A stretch of DNA of 8,107 bases, taken from contig JBCCFC010000617.1 of assembly GCA_039029935.1 (NCBI GenBank), positions 1 through 8,107 on the forward strand, given 5' to 3'. The position numbers and the translations under genes were made by a program. Numbering within the stretch: position 1 is the stretch's first letter; each line of letters begins with the position of its first letter. This document shows positions 6,260 through 8,107 of the stretch, piece after piece. The stretch comes from G039029935 sp039029935 (GTDB lineage: Bacteria > Chloroflexota > Anaerolineae > Caldilineales > Caldilineaceae). Below the pieces are notes generated by a model. That model made no database searches. It worked only from the letters and a program-made list of their open reading frames with translations, and was not told the DNA's origin.

Positions 6260-7843
6260 ATGAATATGACACGTCGGAATTTTTTGAAGATGGTTGGTGC
6301 TGTGGGTGGTTCAGCCGCCGTTTACGAAACAATGGTTGCACTTGATATGCTTCGCGTACCCGTCAAGGCGGCCAGCCCACTTAAACTGCCTGCGCATATA
6401 GGCAATGGAAAATCAGTTGTCATTTTGGGGGCAGGTGTTGCCGGGCTGTGTGCGGCCTATGAGCTAGGTAAGTTGGGATATATGTGTACTGTCATCGAAG
6501 CGCAGGACCGTGTTGGTGGGCGAAGCTATACACTGCGTCGCGGTGATGTGATCAAACAAGAAGGGTTAGACGATCAAGTTTGTGACTTTGATGACAATCT
6601 CTATTTGAATGGGGGTCCCGGACGTATTCCCTATCACCACGATACTCTGATTGGGTACTGCAAAGAATTGGGGGTGTCGCTGGAAGTCTATGTGATGGAA
6701 AATCGAGCCGCCTTTTTTGTTGGCAAAGAGTTTGATGAGAAACCCGTGGTCAATCGACAAATTGCAACGGATACACGGGGATATATTTCAGAATTGCTCG
6801 CCAAAGCGATTCTTCCGGGCGACCTCGATTTAAACATGACGCGCGAGGATGAGACAAAGTTGTTGGATTTGCTGAAGGTTTTTGGCAGTCTGAATGATGC
6901 TTTTGACTATACAGGTTCCTCACGTGCAGGGTATATTGAGCCGCCAGGCGCTGGGGAGCGCCCAGGTAAGATCAGCCCACCACTCCCATTTGAGAATTTA
7001 CTCGAGGCCAATTATTGGCGTGAACACTTCTATCAGCCGGATGACTATTTATGGCAACCGACCATGTTCCAGCCTGTGGGCGGCATGGATAAAATTGTTC
7101 ATGCATTCTATGATGCGTTTGTTGCAGGGGGCGGGAAAGTCATGACAAATGCACCTGTTGTGAGCATCATGAACACAGATGATGGCGTTGATATTGTCTA
7201 TCAGGACGGTGAGGAGACGACAAAAATATCGGCTGACTATTGTATCAGTACCATTCCCCTGCCTATTTTAGCCGATATCGACAACAATTTCTCGTCAGAC
7301 TTCCAGACGGCGATTGGGTCCAGACAGTTTGACCCGACATGTAAGGTGGGCTGGCAGGCGGATAAACGGTTCTGGGAATATCAAGCAGACCCGAAACTCG
7401 GCAATCAAATTTATGGCGGTATCACATGGACCGATATGAAGATTACGCAGATATGGTATCCATCCTATGATTACTTTACCCACAATGGAACGCTGACCGG
7501 GTGTTACAACTTTGGGGATGATGCGATTATGATTGGTAAGATGGGCCTACAGCAGCGTTTAGATTTTGCCTTTGATCAGGCAGTGAAGATTCATCCTGAG
7601 TTCGAGACCTATGTGCCCAAGAAAAAAGGCGTCTCGATTGCGTGGCAAAAGGTTCCTTATCAACATGGTGGCTGGCTCAGAAGTTGGCGAAGTGGCGATG
7701 GGCAGGAGTACTATAAGCGTTTGTTGGAACCAGATGGCAATGTGTATCTCTGTGGCGACCAACTCAGCTATCTTTCTGGATGGCAAGAGGGAGCGGTTCT
7801 CTCTGCCAAGGATGTGATCGAAGCTGTCGGAAACCGCTCGTAG
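6260..7843 (+). CDS. Tat-exported flavin L-amino-acid oxidase-like protein
   Basis: A 527-residue FAD enzyme of the flavin amine oxidase family. It most likely oxidises an L-amino acid to the 2-oxo acid, ammonia and hydrogen peroxide, outside the cytoplasmic membrane. Seen: a twin-arginine signal (TRRNFLK, residues 4-10) with a hydrophobic stretch and a plausible cleavage after VKA (35-37); the dinucleotide fold GAGVAG (57-62) ending in Glu80; RVGGRS (84-89); GGPGRIP (118-124); VGGMDK (273-278); and a C-terminal GDQLSYLSGWQEGA (499-512). Arg122 in GPGRIP lines up with the carboxylate-binding Arg90 of snake-venom L-amino-acid oxidase (GPMRLP), and Trp508 with its Trp465 in the HGW motif; this favours amino-acid over monoamine substrates. 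The Tat route fits a protein folded with its cofactor before export. It has its own upstream repeat array and its own terminator. The exact substrate is not determinable from sequence. Confidence 0.85.
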   Translation: MNMTRRNFLKMVGAVGGSAAVYETMVALDMLRVPVKAASPLKLPAHIGNGKSVVILGAGVAGLCAAYELGKLGYMCTVIEAQDRVGGRSYTLRRGDVIKQEGLDDQVCDFDDNLYLNGGPGRIPYHHDTLIGYCKELGVSLEVYVMENRAAFFVGKEFDEKPVVNRQIATDTRGYISELLAKAILPGDLDLNMTREDETKLLDLLKVFGSLNDAFDYTGSSRAGYIEPPGAGERPGKISPPLPFENLLEANYWREHFYQPDDYLWQPTMFQPVGGMDKIVHAFYDAFVAGGGKVMTNAPVVSIMNTDDGVDIVYQDGEETTKISADYCISTIPLPILADIDNNFSSDFQTAIGSRQFDPTCKVGWQADKRFWEYQADPKLGNQIYGGITWTDMKITQIWYPSYDYFTHNGTLTGCYNFGDDAIMIGKMGLQQRLDFAFDQAVKIHPEFETYVPKKKGVSIAWQKVPYQHGGWLRSWRSGDGQEYYKRLLEPDGNVYLCGDQLSYLSGWQEGAVLSAKDVIEAVGNRS

Positions 7844-7853
7844 AAGTGGCAGC

Positions 7854-7907
7854 AAAAGATAGGACGCGGACGAGCGTTTATCCGTACTCGTCCGCGTCCT
7901 ATCTTTT
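7854..7907. terminator. Perfect 21-bp inverted repeat, bidirectional terminator
   Basis: Arms 7854-7874 and 7887-7907 are exact reverse complements, with a 12-base loop. The left arm begins AAAAGAT and the right arm ends ATCTTTT, so either strand yields a GC-rich stem ending in a short U-run. It begins 10 bases after the oxidase stop codon. The U-run is only four long, but the stem core is long and GC-rich. A gene reading in from the right on the minus strand could share it. Confidence 0.78.
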
Positions 7908-8107
7908 GATACACGTCCATCAACCCTAATGGCTCGAAATCTACGTGCGGACCAATGGTTCGCAATCTGACTACCTACCGTAAAATCGTCATCGACTGTA
8001 AAAACACCAAGACGTTCGTTCTTCTATGATGATTATGTGAATCGTTTCTGTTCTTGAATAAACAAGGTTAAATCAGTATCACAGATTGGTTATCTGTGAG
8101 GCAGGTA
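7908..8107. other. Non-coding tail of the window
   Basis: I find no convincing reading frame, promoter or RNA gene in these 200 bases. The only structure is at the edge: CACAGAT (8080-8086) and ATCTGTG (8092-8098) form a perfect 7-bp hairpin with a 5-base loop, inside a partial copy of the terminator arm seen at 6007-6028. Confidence 0.5.
8074..8095 (+). repeat. Second copy of the 22-bp arm seen at 6007-6028
   Basis: It shares CAGTA, ACAGATTG and TATCT with 6007-6028 at the same spacing, 18 of 22 positions identical without gaps. The window ends 12 bases later, so whether a matching right arm follows cannot be seen. It may be the left end of another small inverted-repeat element or of an insertion sequence. 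Confidence 0.45.

Noticed and set aside
7768..7965. Minus-strand open frame of 65 codons at the end of the oxidase gene
   Set aside because: It runs straight through the perfect terminator palindrome and into the oxidase coding sequence, with no domain or start signal.
7963..7969. CAATCTG considered as a third copy of the inverted-repeat element
   Set aside because: Only seven bases match; the flanks do not align with either arm, and a chance heptamer match is expected in a window this long.

Overview
The window reads like an accessory or lightly organised chromosomal stretch of a bacterium, most likely a member of the Chloroflexota (Anaerolineae/Caldilineae-like). This placement is inference: it rests on the architecture of the large secreted protein, with Fn3 and pre-peptidase-type domains joined to a C13-like protease and a C-terminal 'VFLPTVSR' tail, and on the style of the small PIN and antitoxin genes. 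No rRNA, tRNA, CRISPR array, or intact insertion sequence is visible.

Layout. Positions 37-3276 (+) encode a 1079-residue exported protein: signal peptide, plant-receptor-style LRR N-cap, 13 near-perfect 23-residue leucine-rich repeats, an Fn3 domain, a pre-peptidase C-terminal-like domain, a C13/caspase-like cysteine protease with a His799/Cys843 dyad, and an Ig-like end. After a 91-bp gap comes a 328-residue tandem GNAT acetyltransferase (3368-4354, +). Converging on it from the minus strand is a degraded toxin-antitoxin locus: a small ribbon-helix-helix-like antitoxin (4721-4945) and a PIN-domain toxin remnant (4431-4745) that has lost its N-terminal half. A divergent promoter region of about 100 bp separates this from a 318-residue mannonate dehydratase-like TIM-barrel enzyme (5046-6002, +). 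That gene ends at a strong hairpin terminator whose arms look like terminal inverted repeats. The last gene (6260-7843, +) is a Tat-exported flavin L-amino-acid oxidase. It is preceded by four TTCC-led direct repeats spaced about one helical turn apart, and followed by a perfect 21-bp inverted repeat that would serve as a bidirectional terminator. The final 200 bp hold no gene, but at the very edge is a second partial copy of the left arm of the 6007-6074 hairpin.

How the genes relate. They do not form one obvious pathway. Each has its own ribosome binding site, and the last two genes on the plus strand have their own terminators, so they look like independent transcription units. Two of the four plus-strand products are exported. 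I see no complete new defence or biosynthetic system. The items most worth a second look are the secreted LRR-protease chimera, the TTCC repeat array before the oxidase, the repeated 22-bp inverted-repeat element, and the deletion junction inside the toxin-antitoxin pair.
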